Part shown: one piece after another, positions 6,007 through 7,417 of the stretch
Position numbering within the stretch: the first letter of the stretch is position 1
Layout of the letters: each line of letters opens with the position of its first letter
Position numbers and translations under genes: made by a program
From: Acholeplasmatales bacterium
GTDB lineage: Bacteria > Bacillota_I > Bacilli_A > Acholeplasmatales > Anaeroplasmataceae
Length of the DNA stretch: 7,417 bases
Reading direction: 5' to 3'
Assembly: GCA_900770055.1 (NCBI GenBank)
Contig: CAAGJD010000084.1
Span: 1-7,417 of the forward strand
Notes under the pieces: generated by a model
Told to the model about the DNA's origin: nothing
The model's input: only the letters and a program-made list of their open reading frames with translations
The model's database searches: none

Positions 6007-7155
6007 ATGAAGGCTTATTGTTTAAATAAAATTTCTAAGGTTGCCTTAGGCACATTAAAGGCTCCTGATATGACTGTTGAGGATGTTAATCAAGCAGATT
6101 CAATTTTAGTTCGTTCATTTGCAATGCATGAAATGGAGCTTAATGATAATATCCTAGCTGTAGCTAGAGCTGGTGCTGGTGTAAATAATATTCCAGTTAA
6201 TAAATATGCTGATGAGGGTATTGTTGTATTTAATACACCAGGAGCTAACGCAAATGCTGTTAAAGAATTAGTATTATGTGGTTTATTACTTGCAAGTAGA
6301 GATATTATTGGTGGTAATAAATGGGTAGTAGAGAATAGTTTTGATGAAAACATTGCTAAGACTGCAGAAAAGGCTAAGGCTCAATTCGCTGGTAATGAAA
6401 TTTATGGTAAGACTATTGCTGTAATTGGTTTAGGTGTAATAGGTGTATTAGTAGCTAACGCTTGTACTGACTTAGGTATGAAGGTAATTGGATACGATCC
6501 ATATTTATCTATTCAAAATGCTATGAAGCTAGCTAAAGATGTTAAATATGTTGAAAAGCTTGAGGATGCAGTAGCAGATGCTGATTTTGTTACAATTCAT
6601 GTTCCTTTAATGGATTCAACAAAGCATATGATTAATGCTAATGTATTTAACGCATGTAATAAGAATATTACTTTAGTTAATTTCTCAAGAGATTCATTAG
6701 TAAATGATGATGATTTACTTGCTGCAATGACTGCTGGTAAGGTAAAAAAATATGTTACAGACTTTGCAAATGCTAAGGTTTGTAAATTGCCTAATACAAT
6801 TTGCTTACCACATTTAGGTGCTTCAACTGAGGAAGCAGAAGATAATTGTGCTTTAATGGCAATTAATCAGCTTAAGGATTTTATTGAAAATGGTAATATT
6901 ACAAATTCAGTTAATTATCCACAAGCTAATGCAGGAGTAAAAACTGCTTTAGTTCGTATTTGTATTAATCATAAAAATGTTCCAGGTGTTATTGCAAGCT
7001 GCACTAATGTTATCAGTAAGCAAGGCGGTAATATTTGCACAATGGTTAATAAATCTAAGGGTGATTATGCATATACAATTTTAGATGTTGATAATAATAT
7101 TGATGTTACTGAAATGAACAATATTAATGGCGTAATTAGAGTGAGAGTGATATAA
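6007..7155 (+). CDS. serA: D-3-phosphoglycerate dehydrogenase, short form with ACT domain
   Basis: SerA oxidises 3-phosphoglycerate to 3-phosphohydroxypyruvate with NAD, the first committed step of serine synthesis. The 382 residues comprise a split substrate-binding domain (RAGAGVNNIPV 54-64, FNTPGANANAVKELV 75-89), a Rossmann NAD domain (GLGVIG 141-146, with D164 expected at the NAD ribose) and a C-terminal ACT domain (about 314-382, ending GVIRVRVI). Catalytic R228 and H269 (in PHLGAS) are present. The segment from D252 to H269 contains no Glu, although many 2-hydroxyacid dehydrogenases have a catalytic Glu there. The pattern resembles short SerA proteins of gut Bacillota that read DFPNP at this place. 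The start is 2 nt after the serC stop, with AAGGAG (5987-5992) 14 nt upstream and a nearer GGTGA (5996-6000). Translational coupling to serC is likely. The ACT domain suggests allosteric control, probably by serine. Confidence 0.96.
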   Translation: MKAYCLNKISKVALGTLKAPDMTVEDVNQADSILVRSFAMHEMELNDNILAVARAGAGVNNIPVNKYADEGIVVFNTPGANANAVKELVLCGLLLASRDIIGGNKWVVENSFDENIAKTAEKAKAQFAGNEIYGKTIAVIGLGVIGVLVANACTDLGMKVIGYDPYLSIQNAMKLAKDVKYVEKLEDAVADADFVTIHVPLMDSTKHMINANVFNACNKNITLVNFSRDSLVNDDDLLAAMTAGKVKKYVTDFANAKVCKLPNTICLPHLGASTEEAEDNCALMAINQLKDFIENGNITNSVNYPQANAGVKTALVRICINHKNVPGVIASCTNVISKQGGNICTMVNKSKGDYAYTILDVDNNIDVTEMNNINGVIRVRVI

Positions 7156-7156
7156 T

Positions 7157-7417
7157 TTGATAAAGCTTGGAATGCCACAGCTATATGAATATGATACTAT
7201 AGAGGATAATTTAAAGCTTGCTAAAACGCTAGGATTAGATTTTATTGAATTAAATCTAAATTTCGGCTATTGCAGAAAAGAAATGGAAGCCAGTAGTGTG
7301 TGTGAGCTTTTAAAAAAATATCAGCTTGAAGCTACACTTCATTTTTATGATGAAGCTGATTTAGGATCATATGATGAGGTTGTAGATGCCTATTTAGTTT
7401 TATTAAATAGATACGCA
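7157..7417 (+). CDS. Sugar-phosphate isomerase/epimerase-like TIM-barrel protein, 3' end cut off by the window
   Basis: The first 87 codons of an open frame run to the window edge. The translation begins IKLGMPQLYEYDTIEDNL and continues with an LGLDFIELNLNFGYC segment and then LHFYDEADLGSYDEV. This is the beta1-alpha1-beta2 pattern of the xylose isomerase-like TIM barrel (AP endonuclease family 2 fold), usually annotated as sugar-phosphate isomerase/epimerase. The start is TTG at 7157, one base after the serA stop, with a weak GAGAGTGA ribosome site (7143-7150). An in-frame TGA at 7148-7150 rules out any earlier start. The in-frame ATG at 7172 would remove the first beta strand. The gene is probably co-transcribed with serA and so under T-box control. 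Substrate and pathway cannot be told from this fragment. Confidence 0.8.
   Translation, partial: MIKLGMPQLYEYDTIEDNLKLAKTLGLDFIELNLNFGYCRKEMEASSVCELLKKYQLEATLHFYDEADLGSYDEVVDAYLVLLNRYA

Noticed and set aside
6090..6353. An 87-codon open frame on the minus strand inside serA
   Set aside because: It lies wholly within the well-conserved serA coding sequence, has no recognisable protein features and no supporting ribosome site, so it is a shadow frame.
7151..7156. TATAAT at the end of serA as a promoter for the TIM-barrel gene
   Set aside because: No -35-like hexamer lies about 17 bp upstream, and the match sits within the ribosome-site/start region of a very AT-rich sequence.
7172..7174. ATG at 7172 as the start of the TIM-barrel gene
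   Set aside because: It would delete the conserved IKLG part of the first beta strand and has no Shine-Dalgarno sequence; TTG 7157 has a weak one and gives the expected N-terminus.
1..7417. CRISPR arrays, tRNA or rRNA genes, transposons, attachment sites
   Set aside because: I saw no regularly spaced repeats, cloverleaf-like sequence, transposase motifs or long terminal repeats anywhere in the window.

Overview
The window is very AT-rich bacterial DNA. Its composition, the preference for A/T-ending codons, the TTGACA/TATAAT-type promoters, a T-box riboswitch and the close protein matches all point to a low-GC member of the Bacillota (Firmicutes). Tryptophan is encoded by TGG and no internal TGA is read through, so nothing suggests the mycoplasma genetic code. 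I cannot name the genus.

Region 1 (1-4564) is a single very large gene, 1472 codons, with its own promoter (TTGATT, 17 bp, TATAAT). Its 5' untranslated region holds three related half-sites that can form alternative hairpins. The protein is a multidomain superfamily 1 helicase: a DUF4011-like N-terminus, a UPF1-like helicase core split by a long helical insert, a Vsr/MTES-1575-like nuclease domain and a DUF3320-like C-terminus. Related helicase-nuclease fusions (COG1112 type) are often found in defence islands, but no defence partner lies in this window.

Region 2 (4565-4921) is about 360 bases of regulatory DNA. It has an A-rich tract, a strong promoter (TTGACT, 18 bp, TATAAT) and a complete T-box leader: stem I with a UCU (serine) specifier, a CCGAG...CCCGTTA block, the T-box sequence AGGGTGGTACCGCGG and a competing rho-independent terminator.

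Region 3 (4922-7417) is the serine operon controlled by that leader: serC (phosphoserine aminotransferase), then serA (3-phosphoglycerate dehydrogenase, short form with one ACT domain) 2 nt later. A sugar-phosphate isomerase/epimerase-like TIM-barrel gene follows, starting at TTG right after the serA stop and running off the window. SerA and SerC catalyse the first two steps from 3-phosphoglycerate to serine; the third enzyme, phosphoserine phosphatase, is not seen here. The expected logic is that uncharged tRNA-Ser stabilises the antiterminator and switches the operon on.

No tRNA, rRNA, CRISPR array, insertion sequence or frameshifted gene was found. The operon is ordinary biology with a few sequence peculiarities. 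The large helicase is the likeliest place for less-described biology.
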